A stretch of 51,626 nt of DNA, from the NCBI GenBank assembly GCA_045627385.1, contig JAZQNO010000005.1, forward strand, positions 1 through 51,626, given 5' to 3'. The position numbers and the translations under genes were made by a program. Positions 23,855-32,817 of this stretch are shown in pieces. Position 1 is the first letter of the stretch, and every line of letters starts with the position of its first letter. Under the pieces are notes generated by a model. It did not search any database, was not told the origin of the DNA, and worked only from the letters and a program-made list of their open reading frames with translations. This DNA is from UBA1757 sp045627385 (GTDB lineage: Bacteria; Bacteroidota; Bacteroidia; Bacteroidales; UBA1402).

Positions 23855-24610
23855 TTACCAAGCGCGTACGATACCCATGAAATCGTCGGCCTTCAGAGAA
23901 GCGCCGCCGATCAGGCCACCGTCGACATCGGGATTGGCAAAGAGTTCCTTGGCATTGGTAGGCTTGCAGCTGCCACCGTAGAGGATGGAGCAGTCTTCGG
24001 CTACCTGCTTGCCATACTTGCCGGCAATGACGCCACGAATATAAGCGTGGATTTCCTGTGCCTGCTCGGGAGTGGCGGTTTCGCCGGTTCCGATGGCCCA
24101 GACGGGCTCATAAGCCAGGATGATTTTACCGAAATCTTCTGCACTGAGACCGAAAAGTGATTTTTCGACCTGCTCTTTGACCACGTCAAAATGTTTGCCG
24201 GCCTTGCGCTCTTCCAGCACTTCGCCGATGCAGAAAATGGGAGTCAGTCCATTGGCAAGAGCCAGCTCGACTTTTGTTTTCAGCATTTCGGGGGTTTCAC
24301 CATAATAGGCACGGCGTTCGCTGTGGCCCAGAATGACATAGTCGGCACCGGTCGATTTGACCATAGCGGCAGAAACTTCGCCCGTGTAGGCACCCTTTTC
24401 GTGATCGGCGCAGTTCTCGGCGGCTACGCCCAGTTTGGCCGTGTTGACGGCAGCGGCCACACTGGCCAGATGGATGAAAGGAGTGGCGATGATGACGTCG
24501 CAATTGACCTTTTCTCCGGCGAGAATGGCATCAAGTTCCTTGGCCAAAGCCAAACCTTCCTGCAGGTTCTTGTTCATTTTCCAGTTACCTGCTACAATCT
24601 TCTTTCTCAT
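23855..24610 (-). CDS. tpiA: Triosephosphate isomerase
   Basis: The 251-residue glycolytic enzyme interconverts dihydroxyacetone phosphate and glyceraldehyde 3-phosphate. Motifs are 'AGNWKMNK' with the catalytic Lys, 'ILGHSERR' with the catalytic His, and 'AYEPVWAIGTGETATPEQA' with the catalytic Glu and flexible loop 6, then 'LYGGSCKPTN'. It is the last gene of the DUF1599-DoxX-tpiA group on the minus strand and ends 15 bases from the converging GH3 gene. Confidence 0.98.
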   Translation of the reverse strand: MRKKIVAGNWKMNKNLQEGLALAKELDAILAGEKVNCDVIIATPFIHLASVAAAVNTAKLGVAAENCADHEKGAYTGEVSAAMVKSTGADYVILGHSERRAYYGETPEMLKTKVELALANGLTPIFCIGEVLEERKAGKHFDVVKEQVEKSLFGLSAEDFGKIILAYEPVWAIGTGETATPEQAQEIHAYIRGVIAGKYGKQVAEDCSILYGGSCKPTNAKELFANPDVDGGLIGGASLKADDFMGIVRAW

Positions 24611-24629
24611 TGCAATAAAAATTAAATTG

Positions 24630-25937
24630 TTATTGATCAGTTATCTGTTTCTTTCTCTTCCGATATCTGTACAATATTTTCAGCACCCTGAAACTCAGAA
24701 TGAAAAGATAGCCCACAAAAGCTGTCAGAACGATTCGGAGAACATGACGGGCCTCGTGACGCAACTGAGGCCGGGCCAGATCGGAATCAGCCAAAGGCCG
24801 GTCGAGATACTTCTGCACTTGAGGGATATCGTGTGCCGACCATTTTTGATAGACCACTCCGTCCTTCAGCAGAAGCAGACCCGGGTTGGAACGGACCATG
24901 GTTTTGAGCACGGTTTCGTCGACCGTACAGAAGTCCATATTCAAATCATATTCGAACCGCCATTCGCGGATTTGCGATTCGGAAGAAGCCGTAAGCCAAT
25001 ACAAGGAGGCATGGCCCTTGGCGGCATATTCCTGCAACTGGAGCAGGGCCGGAAGGGCGCGTCGGTGTGTTCCATCAAGCAAAGGTGTGACAATGAGAAA
25101 GGTGTACCCCGAATCGCTCAGAATTTCTTCACTGATATCGCCCCGCTCGGGATGCATCAGATTGAAATCGTGCACGGGAGGCAACTGGGCCTCGCGGATG
25201 ACGGTCTCTTCGCGGTCGACAAACTGCCAGGTCTTGTCGTCAAAGGGGCAGTCGTCCAAACTGAAACGCTGCTGTACGCCGTTTTTTTCGTAGATGTAGA
25301 CCATCTGGACGGAATCGCGGTCGAGACCGTCAGGCAGGGTCATCTGTTCGGGAATGCTCTTCCCTGTCTTGTAGGGTCTGAAATCGATCTGCGGCAGATG
25401 ACGGTTGGAGAAGAACATCAGCGACAGGGGAATCAGCAGGCTCAGCGCGAATGCCCAGCCCGTGGTATGAGGCCCATAGACTTCGTACAGCGGTCCGCGA
25501 TAAAGGACGAGCAGACAGGAGAGCAACAGCAGGATGATGTTCTTTTCAAAGGTCTGCCGATTGGTCAGATGAATGGCGTCGCCGAAACAGCCGCAGTCGC
25601 TGACAGGATTGGCAATGGCGACATACAAGGTCAGGCCCGTCAGAACGGCGACGAACAGCAGGGTGAGAAGATTCACCCGACGCCGGTACATGCCCAACAG
25701 GAGCATGAGACCCAGGCACATTTCGAATGTGATGAGCAGAATGGCCGCCAAGGTGGCGTATTCATTCAGAAATGACCATTCGAACGCCTGAAGGTAATCG
25801 CCGATTTTGTAGGCTGTTCCCTGAGGATCGACCGCTTTGGTGAAGCCGGAAAAAACGAAAGTGACACCCAATGCCACACGGGCAATAAGGGCCATCACTT
25901 TGGACAACTTTTCCGCAAACTTCCCTTTTGATGCCAT
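24630..25937 (-). CDS. DoxX/MauE-type membrane protein with periplasmic thioredoxin-like region
   Basis: The 435-residue protein starts with a DoxX/MauE four-helix membrane domain (about 10-150) containing 'SGFTKAVDP' and the paired cysteines of 'SDCGCFGDAIHLT'. A further helix lies at about 165-185. A soluble stretch (about 200-385) follows, with thioredoxin-like flavour ('YTFLIVTPLLDGTHRRALP', 'YWLTASSESQI', 'NPGLLLLKDGVV'). A last helix lies at about 400-420 before a basic tail. ATG 25937 is used because upstream in-frame residues are low-quality and overlap DUF1599. It overlaps the DUF1599 stop by one base. I infer a thiol-redox role in the envelope; the function is not established here. 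Confidence 0.8.
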   Translation of the reverse strand: MASKGKFAEKLSKVMALIARVALGVTFVFSGFTKAVDPQGTAYKIGDYLQAFEWSFLNEYATLAAILLITFEMCLGLMLLLGMYRRRVNLLTLLFVAVLTGLTLYVAIANPVSDCGCFGDAIHLTNRQTFEKNIILLLLSCLLVLYRGPLYEVYGPHTTGWAFALSLLIPLSLMFFSNRHLPQIDFRPYKTGKSIPEQMTLPDGLDRDSVQMVYIYEKNGVQQRFSLDDCPFDDKTWQFVDREETVIREAQLPPVHDFNLMHPERGDISEEILSDSGYTFLIVTPLLDGTHRRALPALLQLQEYAAKGHASLYWLTASSESQIREWRFEYDLNMDFCTVDETVLKTMVRSNPGLLLLKDGVVYQKWSAHDIPQVQKYLDRPLADSDLARPQLRHEARHVLRIVLTAFVGYLFILSFRVLKILYRYRKRKKQITDQ

Positions 25938-26479
25938 TAATCCTTGAAATTCAGACGGATGAGACCGAAAATGGAATAATTCATCATGTCGAGGTAGTTG
26001 GAACCGATGCCCTCGGAGACCAAAGTCTGACCGTGATTGTCCTCGATTTCCTTCACTCGGGTGAGTTTCGTGAGAATCAGATCGGTGTAGGACGAAATGC
26101 GCATGCCGCGCCAAGCTTCGTCGTAGTCGTGGTTCTTGTCGAGCATCAGCGATTTGGCCAAGGCGATTTTCTCATCGTAAAGGGCCAGCGCACGTTCGGC
26201 ACTCATGTCCACATGGTCGCTGAATCCGAGTTCCAACTGGATGAGACCGACGGCACCGTAATTGACGATAGCCATGAATTCGGGTTCAATGCCCTCTCCC
26301 ACCCGGTTTTCACCCTTCACTTCGAGGCTGCGGATACGCTTGGCCTTGATGAAAAGCTGGTCGGTCACCGACTCAGGACGGAGGATACGCCACGATGGGC
26401 CGTAGTCCTTTATCTTATTGGAAAAGACAGCGCGGCATTTGGCAATGACGGCATCGAACTGTTCGTTGGTATTGGGCAT
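25937..26479 (-). CDS. DUF1599 protein with two tandem copies of the domain
   Basis: The 180-residue protein contains two copies of one module. Residues about 22-85 read 'KDYGPSWRILRPESVTDQL', 'RVGEGIEPEFMAIVNYGAVG'. Residues about 112-180 read 'HDYDEAWRGMRISSYTDLI', 'LVSEGIGSNYLDMMNYSIFG'. DUF1599 has been named a nucleotide-modification-associated domain on phage gene neighbourhoods. Its cellular role in Bacteroidetes chromosomes is unknown. It is the first gene of the group ending in tpiA and has its own -7 box. Confidence 0.88.
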   Translation of the reverse strand: MPNTNEQFDAVIAKCRAVFSNKIKDYGPSWRILRPESVTDQLFIKAKRIRSLEVKGENRVGEGIEPEFMAIVNYGAVGLIQLELGFSDHVDMSAERALALYDEKIALAKSLMLDKNHDYDEAWRGMRISSYTDLILTKLTRVKEIEDNHGQTLVSEGIGSNYLDMMNYSIFGLIRLNFKD

Positions 26480-26501
26480 TTTCGAAACTGTTTAGAGACT
26501 G

Positions 26502-26509
26502 CAAAGTTA
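26502..26509 (-). promoter_or_regulatory. Predicted -7 box for DUF1599-DoxX-tpiA
   Basis: Minus-strand TAACTTTG fits TAnnTTTG and lies 22 bases upstream of the DUF1599 start, in the 45-base gap after recG. No -33 box is clear. Confidence 0.5.
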
Positions 26510-26524
26510 GTGATTTTCGCGCGG

Positions 26525-28621
26525 CTAACTGATAACTCCCCAATTAATTTTCTTCGCATACCTGGCCTTCAGCTCGCGACTCAGAATCCGGTTTTCAGAC
26601 TTCTCCAACAGCGGATCGTCATCCAGTATGCGCCGGGCCAGATGGCGGGTATATTCCACCACCTGTCCGTCGTGCGCCAGATCGGCGATGTGCAGGTCGA
26701 AAGGCATTCCGCTCTGCTGCAAGCCTTCCAAGTCGCCCGGACCTCTCAATTTAAGGTCCGCCTCGGAAATTTCAAATCCGTCGTTGGTGGAAGTCATTAT
26801 TTCGATGCGCTTACGACCGTCTGACGAAAGCTTGTAGGGAGTCATCAGCACACAATAGGACTGTTCTGCGCCACGTCCGACGCGTCCGCGCAACTGATGC
26901 AGCTGCGACAGGCCGAACCGTTCGGCGTTTTGAATGACCATGATGGAGGCATTGGGCACGTCCACACCCACCTCGATGACGGTGGTGGCCACCAGAATGC
27001 GCGTCTCGCCGCTGACAAAACGACGCATCTGTTCGTCTTTCTCGGCGGGACTCATCTTGCCGTGCACCATGCCGACAGCCACTTCGGAGAATACCTGGCC
27101 GATATGTTCGAAGCCGTCTTTCAGATTCTTGAAATCGGAGCGTTCAGATTCTTCGATAAGAGGATAGACCACGTAAATCTGTCGGCCGCGCGCCAGTTCT
27201 TCGTGCATGAACTGATACAGGTCGTGCAGCTGGTTTTCGAAACGATGGACGGTCTGCACGGGCTTGCGACCAGGCGGCAACTGATCGATGACCGACACGT
27301 CCAGATCGCCGTAAAGCGTCATGGCCAAAGTGCGGGGAATCGGGGTTGCAGTCATCACCAGCACGTGAGGCGGTATGCTGTTCTTGAGCCACAGTTTTGA
27401 CCGTTGTTCCACGCCGAAACGGTGCTGTTCGTCTATGACAACCATTCCCAGATTCTTAAACTGCACTTCATCTTCGATCAGGGCATGAGTACCGACCAAG
27501 ATGTTGACTTCACCGTTTCGGAGAGCCTCGTGAAGCGGTCCTCGGTCTTTCTTTCTGGTCGACCCCGTCAGCAGTTCCACACGGACGGGCAGTCCCTTCA
27601 GCATCCGGCTGAGATTGGCATAATGCTGATTGGCCAGAATCTCCGTGGGTGCCATCAGGCAGGATTGGAAACCGTTGTCCACAGCCATCAGCATGCTCAT
27701 CAGAGCCACCAGCGTCTTGCCGCTTCCCACATCGCCCTGCAAGAGGCGGTTCATCTGGACTTCACCCGACACACTGCGCCTGATTTCGTGAAGCACGCGT
27801 TTCTGGGCATCGGTCAGTTCGAAGGGAAGACATTCGCGGTAAAATCGATTGAACATCTCGCCTATCGTCTTGAAAGCGAAACCTTTCAAACGGCGGTTCC
27901 GCTGGTCGGCATACTGCTGGATGTGGAGCTGCAGATACAGCAGTTCTTCGAGTTTGAGCCGGTAGCGGGCATCGCGCAAACGCACTGAATCGGTCGGAAA
28001 ATGCACCTGACGCAGGCATTCGTTCAGAGGCATCAGGTGGAGCTTCTCGATCAGATATGGCGGAAGCGTTTCGGGCAAAGGTTCTGTAATGGTCTGGAAA
28101 AGAGAGACCATTATCTTCTGAAGCGCACGAGAATTCAGATAGCTGTTCTTCATACGCTCCGTGGTGTTGTAATAGGCCTGTAGGCCGCCGGTCAGCACAC
28201 GCAGATTGCCTTCGGTCGCCAGATCCAAATCGGGATGGGCCACGGTGAGCATCGTGCCGTATTGGGCAGGCTTTCCGAAAAGCAGATAGCGTTCGCCCAC
28301 CTTGTAGCGGTCTTCCACATATCTGATGCCTTTGAACCAAACCAGTTCCAACACACCGGTGTCATCGGCAAAGCGGGCCGTCAGACGACGCGCCCGGCCT
28401 TCACCGGTCATCTGGAACGAGAGGATTTTCCCGCAAGCCTGAACGAAGGGCATTCCCGCCGTCAGTTCGTTGATCTTGTAGATGCGGGTGCGGTCGATGT
28501 ATTTGTATGGAAAATAGTAGAGCAACTGGGCCTGAGTGGAAATCTGGAGTTCCTGCTCCAATATTTCCGCTCTGGACGGGCCGACACCTTTCAGATAGGT
28601 CAGTTCTCTGTTCAGATCCAT
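26525..28621 (-). CDS. recG: ATP-dependent DNA helicase RecG
   Basis: The 698-residue helicase regresses stalled forks and branch-migrates Holliday junctions. The N-terminal wedge/OB region (about 1-230) includes 'YFPYKYIDRT'. The helicase core has Walker A 'LLQGDVGSGKTLVAL', a DExH-type box 'VVIDEQHRFGVEQR', 'MTATPIPRTLAMTLYGD' (motif III), and 'VEVGVDVPNASIMVIQNAERFGLSQLHQLRGRVGRG' motifs V-VI in sequence. Length is typical. Its start codon is directly adjacent to the stop of the upstream alkaline phosphatase gene. Confidence 0.97.
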   Translation of the reverse strand: MDLNRELTYLKGVGPSRAEILEQELQISTQAQLLYYFPYKYIDRTRIYKINELTAGMPFVQACGKILSFQMTGEGRARRLTARFADDTGVLELVWFKGIRYVEDRYKVGERYLLFGKPAQYGTMLTVAHPDLDLATEGNLRVLTGGLQAYYNTTERMKNSYLNSRALQKIMVSLFQTITEPLPETLPPYLIEKLHLMPLNECLRQVHFPTDSVRLRDARYRLKLEELLYLQLHIQQYADQRNRRLKGFAFKTIGEMFNRFYRECLPFELTDAQKRVLHEIRRSVSGEVQMNRLLQGDVGSGKTLVALMSMLMAVDNGFQSCLMAPTEILANQHYANLSRMLKGLPVRVELLTGSTRKKDRGPLHEALRNGEVNILVGTHALIEDEVQFKNLGMVVIDEQHRFGVEQRSKLWLKNSIPPHVLVMTATPIPRTLAMTLYGDLDVSVIDQLPPGRKPVQTVHRFENQLHDLYQFMHEELARGRQIYVVYPLIEESERSDFKNLKDGFEHIGQVFSEVAVGMVHGKMSPAEKDEQMRRFVSGETRILVATTVIEVGVDVPNASIMVIQNAERFGLSQLHQLRGRVGRGAEQSYCVLMTPYKLSSDGRKRIEIMTSTNDGFEISEADLKLRGPGDLEGLQQSGMPFDLHIADLAHDGQVVEYTRHLARRILDDDPLLEKSENRILSRELKARYAKKINWGVIS

Positions 28622-29695
28622 TTATTTCAGTTTCATCAGTTTGGTCAGGATGGCCTTGTGGTCGCTGTTCTGAATCATATGACAATAGTTCTCCGCTCCA
28701 GGTCCGTAGGCGAACACGGGTACGGGGATGCCGGTATGGCCGGTTGTCGAGAATTTGCTCTTGACAGATTGTCCTTCAGCCACTGGAGTTGTCTGCAAAA
28801 GGGCCAGGCCGCCGGTTTCATGGTCGGCTGTCACCACCACCAGCGTATTGCCGTCTCGTTTGGCAAAGTCGAGAGCAACGGCAACGGCCTGGTCGAAATC
28901 CAGCACTTCAGCCACACAGCCGTTGATGTCGTTGCTGTGGCAACGCATATCGATCTGCGAGCCTTCCACCATCAGGAAAAAGCCCTTCTTGTTTTTGTCG
29001 AGTTTGCGGATGGCCAGATCCACTGCCTTGGGGAGATAATCGCCACGGCCGTCTTTCATCGATTTCATGTGGCCGTCAGCCAACAAAGCGGCCAATTTGT
29101 CGGAAGGAGAATTGAGCGCGTCTTCCAGCGAATAAACCACCTCATAACCTTTGGCACGCAAGCTGTCGCTCAAATTGCAACTGTCTTTGCGAGCTTCGAA
29201 ATATTTGAGGCCGCCGCCGAGGAAAACATCGGGACCGTGATCGACATATTCTTTGGCAATGGGCTCATAATAACCGCGGTCGACCTGATGGGCGACGTAT
29301 GCGGCCGGAGTGGCGTGCGTGATGTAGCAGGTCACCACTTCGCCGGTCGTTTTGCCGTTGCGGGCAGCCAGATCCATAATCGATTCGACCGCTACGGAGT
29401 CGGGATTCATTCCGAGCATGTGGTTTTTGGTCTTGACACCGCAGGCCAGGGCGGTTCCGCTGGCGGCGGAATCGGTGATCTTGCTGTCGGCGGACTGAGT
29501 TTCCTGCATGGTGGCATAGGGCATGCCCATCATCGTCAAAGGTTCACCGGTGGCGACGACAGCCGAATAGACCTGAGTCATACTCATTCCGTCACCTATC
29601 ATGAAAATCACATTTTTGACAGGTTTAGCCTGCAAGCCACAGGCGAAGGACAGCAACATGAAGGCTGCCACAAGGGTACTGAACTTTTTCATCAT
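28622..29695 (-). CDS. Secreted alkaline phosphatase
   Basis: The 357-residue protein has a signal peptide (about 1-23, ending 'LQA') and an alkaline phosphatase fold. 'FMIGDGMSMTQ' holds the first metal-binding Asp. 'TDSAASGTALACG' carries the phosphorylated Ser. 'GSQIDMRCHSND' and 'VTADHETGG' carry further zinc ligands. It is shorter than the 450-residue E. coli PhoA, as in many Bacteroidetes versions. It releases phosphate from monoesters in the periplasm. It starts 15 bases after xseB and abuts recG, an odd setting between DNA repair genes. The second Met (29692) could equally be the start. Confidence 0.93.
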   Translation of the reverse strand: MMKKFSTLVAAFMLLSFACGLQAKPVKNVIFMIGDGMSMTQVYSAVVATGEPLTMMGMPYATMQETQSADSKITDSAASGTALACGVKTKNHMLGMNPDSVAVESIMDLAARNGKTTGEVVTCYITHATPAAYVAHQVDRGYYEPIAKEYVDHGPDVFLGGGLKYFEARKDSCNLSDSLRAKGYEVVYSLEDALNSPSDKLAALLADGHMKSMKDGRGDYLPKAVDLAIRKLDKNKKGFFLMVEGSQIDMRCHSNDINGCVAEVLDFDQAVAVALDFAKRDGNTLVVVTADHETGGLALLQTTPVAEGQSVKSKFSTTGHTGIPVPVFAYGPGAENYCHMIQNSDHKAILTKLMKLK

Positions 29696-29710
29696 ATCGT
29701 TTGTTATAAG

Positions 29711-29902
29711 TTAATCCATTTCTTCGAAAATCTTGCGGACAGCCTCATCGGTGCGACTCAATTTCTTTCGGCAGACATCGATCAGTTCGACCGCACGCTT
29801 CACTTTCTTTTCCATTTCGTCCACATCGGGCTGCGTACTATCCAGCCATGACAGAATGCTCTGAAGTTCATCCATGGCTTCCTTGTAAGTGATCTCTTTC
29901 AT
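29711..29902 (-). CDS. xseB: Exodeoxyribonuclease VII small subunit
   Basis: The 63-residue coiled-coil subunit binds several-fold to XseA to make the exonuclease that trims single-stranded DNA ends. 'YKEAMDELQSILSWLDS' and 'VELIDVCRKKLSRTDEAVRKIFEE' are the two helices typical of XseB. It overlaps the end of xseA by four bases, the usual arrangement for this pair. Confidence 0.93.
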   Translation of the reverse strand: MKEITYKEAMDELQSILSWLDSTQPDVDEMEKKVKRAVELIDVCRKKLSRTDEAVRKIFEEMD

Positions 29903-31125
29903 ATGATTGTCGATTTGACGGTTCCATCTTTCAATCGGGTTTCCAATTCGTCACCTGCTTTCAGGTCGCTGACCGATTTGACCAGGCGGCCTGCGGAGGT
30001 GGTTATGGAAAATCCCCTCTCCAATTGTTTTCGAGGAGAATAGCTGTCTATTTCTTTGGCTGTCAGTTCGAGGCGATGGCAAGCGGCCGCGAGGGACTGC
30101 TTTGTCTGCGATTTCAGCCGGATGTGCAACGACTCCAGCTGCATTTCGGCACGCTGAAGAATGGAGCGCGAACTGATGTCGAGACGTCGGGCCGACTGTT
30201 CCAAATTGGCAGCACCGGCCATCAGCAGGCGGGAAACGGACTCTTTCAGCCTGACGGCTTGCGACCCCAGCAGCTCGGACTGGCGCGACATCGAATCGGA
30301 GAGGAATTCGGCCGCAGCCGTGGGCGTTTTGACCGATACGCAGGCCACCCGGTCAGCCACGGACTGGTCGCGCTGATGTCCCAGTCCGGTCAGCACCGGT
30401 ATCGGGAACTGAGCCAGCGCCGAGCACAAGGCATAACTGTCGAAACATGAAAGGTCTGTGGCGGCGCCGCCTCCGCGAATCAGCACCAGGACGTCGAAAT
30501 CGTCGAGACGGGCGGCGACTCTGTCCAAGGCGGACAGGATGGACTCTTCTGCACCATTGCCTTGCACGACAGCCGGAAACAGTTTGACATAAAAAGCGAA
30601 GCCATTGCTTTCCAGCTGATTCATGAAATCTCCGTATCCGGCAGCTTGCTCCGACGAGATGACCGCGATGCGTTGGGGCAAAGCGGGCCACTCCAGTTCC
30701 CGGTTCATATCGATCACTCCGTCGGCTTCCAAATGGCGCACAATTTCTTGTCGGCGCAACATCCAGTCGCCTAAAGTATAGCTCGGATCGATGTCGACAA
30801 TGTTGAGCGACAGGCCGAAAAGTTCATGATAGTTGACCTCCACCTGGGCCAGGATTTTCTGCCCGACCCCGAGGGGGGTGCCGGTCATCTCTTCAAAACG
30901 AAGACTCAGCGGAAAATAGGCATCTGCCCAAATGACCGCCCGGGTCTTGGCTTTCAGCTGGTCGGAATTTTCTTTTTTCTCAATCAGATCCAGATAACAG
31001 TGTCCGGAATAGTTGCGCTTGCATTCGGCTATTTCGGCCGAAACCCAGCAGGTTTCAGGGAACGCATCCTGCAAACCCGCCTTGATCAGACGGTTGAGTT
31101 CGTATAGGGACAAGGCGTTTTCCAT
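29899..31125 (-). CDS. xseA: Exodeoxyribonuclease VII large subunit
   Basis: The 408-residue catalytic subunit has an N-terminal OB fold (about 15-100, 'CWVSAEIAECKRNYSGHCYLDL'-like start) and the catalytic domain ('PALPQRIAVISSEQAAGYGDF', 'VLIRGGGAATDLSCFD', 'TGLGHQRDQSVADRVA'). A long helical, coiled-coil region (about 270-370) and a C-terminal 'LERGFSI' segment follow. It forms an operon with xseB, overlapping it by four bases, and starts one base after the upstream protease stop. Confidence 0.96.
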   Translation of the reverse strand: MENALSLYELNRLIKAGLQDAFPETCWVSAEIAECKRNYSGHCYLDLIEKKENSDQLKAKTRAVIWADAYFPLSLRFEEMTGTPLGVGQKILAQVEVNYHELFGLSLNIVDIDPSYTLGDWMLRRQEIVRHLEADGVIDMNRELEWPALPQRIAVISSEQAAGYGDFMNQLESNGFAFYVKLFPAVVQGNGAEESILSALDRVAARLDDFDVLVLIRGGGAATDLSCFDSYALCSALAQFPIPVLTGLGHQRDQSVADRVACVSVKTPTAAAEFLSDSMSRQSELLGSQAVRLKESVSRLLMAGAANLEQSARRLDISSRSILQRAEMQLESLHIRLKSQTKQSLAAACHRLELTAKEIDSYSPRKQLERGFSITTSAGRLVKSVSDLKAGDELETRLKDGTVKSTII

Positions 31126-31126
31126 C

Positions 31127-32815
31127 TCATTTCCTGATTATTTTGCCTTGCCAAATAAGTTCTCCAGGAGCGGAAATTCGAATCAGACAGACAGAAGAGG
31201 CCACCTGACCCAAACCGATTTCAGTCACGTTCGATTTCAGGACTTCCGATTTGACCAGACGACCCGACAGGTCATACAGTCTGGCTGTCGTGCCGACGGG
31301 GACATCTTCGTCGAAAACGATCCTCACACAGTCGTTCTGACGGCTGACATATACCTGAGGTGCCGTGTAGAGATTTGACAGGTCGACTTTGACTTCCGTA
31401 TATCCGCGCGAATACATCAGCATTTCGCCCAACTCCCAGGCATGGTACATATCGGGGATGCCATAACCGCTGAATTCGTCGGGCTGCGTATACAGGCTGC
31501 CGCTCTGACGGATCAGGCCGATGATGTCTTTGCCCGACAGGACGGGAAGCGCCTGACTGAGACAAGCCGCACTTCCTGCGACGAGAGGTGCCGCAAAGGA
31601 TGTTCCCGACGACATGGTCATCATACCGTTCGACGTATATACTATAGTTCCGCTGCCCATCGCCATCACATCGGGTTTGACGCGGTCATCATAGGTGGGG
31701 CCTTTGGAACAGAAGGTCGAGCGCACGCCAAGGGATGTCGAGGAACCCACTGCCAGCACCGAAGCGGCATCGGCCGGTGCCGTGACATGTTGCCAGTCGG
31801 TTTCACCTTCGTTTCCGGCACTCACGACGACGACAATGCCTTTTTGGGCGGCCATCTCAGCGACTTTCGATATGAAAATCGTCTTTCCGTCCATTTCTTC
31901 GAAGGTATTGTCCAACGATGGATCGTCAAAAACGAAATAACCCAGTGAGGTATTGATGACGTCCACCCCCATACTGTCGGCGAATTCGGCGGCAGCCGCC
32001 CAATAATCTTCCTCCACAGGATACTCGGAATCGAGATCTTCGGAACAGAGAAGGACATATTCGGCTTGAGGAGCGGTCCCCATGAAATTGTCGTCGTGGC
32101 ATGCCATAAGTGACAGGACACAGGCACCGTGATAGGTGCCGCCATAGACTTCCGAAGTCGGATAGACAAAACTGCGGGCTTCGCGGATATTGACCTTACT
32201 GAAACAAGCTGCACGGTCAACGCCGGAGAATCCGCCGTCGATGACAGCAATCATACGACCCTCGCCCCGGTAGCCAAGACGATGGAGTCTGTTAACTTTC
32301 AACATTTTCACCTGCGAGTCGGTGCTGCGTTCGAGAGAATCCTCGTCATAAGGCAACACATCGTTCCCATCCGCACCATAGTTTTCGGTCTTGTCATAGA
32401 AAGCCGATTTCCAAACCTGACGGGGCAAGTAATTCAGGCTGGAGGTACGTTCTTTCCAGACCAGTTCGACACCTTTGACAAAGGGAAGTTCCGACAAAAG
32501 CCCGACTGCAGAGGAATCGACTGCCGACACCACCACAGTATTTGCCCAACGGGATTTGCAGACAATGGAATAGCCCATGGATTCGATTTTGTCGCAATAC
32601 TCCTGACAGACAGGGTAATCGGTCGAATCGACGGGTATTTCGAACTGCAGACGGCGCTCCAAGGCTCTTTCAGAAAGGCACGGACTACCCTTGAGCGGTT
32701 TGCTGTCTAGATAGACACGGAAGCGGTAACGTTCGGACATAGTTGCATTGGCCGCGGCAGCAGACACCACCCCGACCAGCAACAGCAGCCAGAACGACAC
32801 ACCCTTCAGTTTCAT
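31127..32815 (-). CDS. Secreted S8 (subtilisin-like) serine protease with probable type IX sorting domain
   Basis: The 562-residue protein has a signal peptide (about 1-22) and a propeptide-like region to about 180. The subtilase domain carries the triad Asp193 ('IAVIDGGFSGVD'), His229 ('GTYHGACVLS') and Ser406 ('SGTSFAAPLVAGSA'). The last 75 residues end with 'ARLYDLSGRLVKSEVL' and 'LIWQGKIIRK', typical of type A C-terminal sorting domains for the type IX secretion system. It is probably exported across the outer membrane. It is in a chain with acyl-CoA synthetase upstream and xseA downstream, with gaps of only 1-2 bases. Confidence 0.9.
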   Translation of the reverse strand: MKLKGVSFWLLLLVGVVSAAAANATMSERYRFRVYLDSKPLKGSPCLSERALERRLQFEIPVDSTDYPVCQEYCDKIESMGYSIVCKSRWANTVVVSAVDSSAVGLLSELPFVKGVELVWKERTSSLNYLPRQVWKSAFYDKTENYGADGNDVLPYDEDSLERSTDSQVKMLKVNRLHRLGYRGEGRMIAVIDGGFSGVDRAACFSKVNIREARSFVYPTSEVYGGTYHGACVLSLMACHDDNFMGTAPQAEYVLLCSEDLDSEYPVEEDYWAAAAEFADSMGVDVINTSLGYFVFDDPSLDNTFEEMDGKTIFISKVAEMAAQKGIVVVVSAGNEGETDWQHVTAPADAASVLAVGSSTSLGVRSTFCSKGPTYDDRVKPDVMAMGSGTIVYTSNGMMTMSSGTSFAAPLVAGSAACLSQALPVLSGKDIIGLIRQSGSLYTQPDEFSGYGIPDMYHAWELGEMLMYSRGYTEVKVDLSNLYTAPQVYVSRQNDCVRIVFDEDVPVGTTARLYDLSGRLVKSEVLKSNVTEIGLGQVASSVCLIRISAPGELIWQGKIIRK

Positions 32816-32817
32816 AT

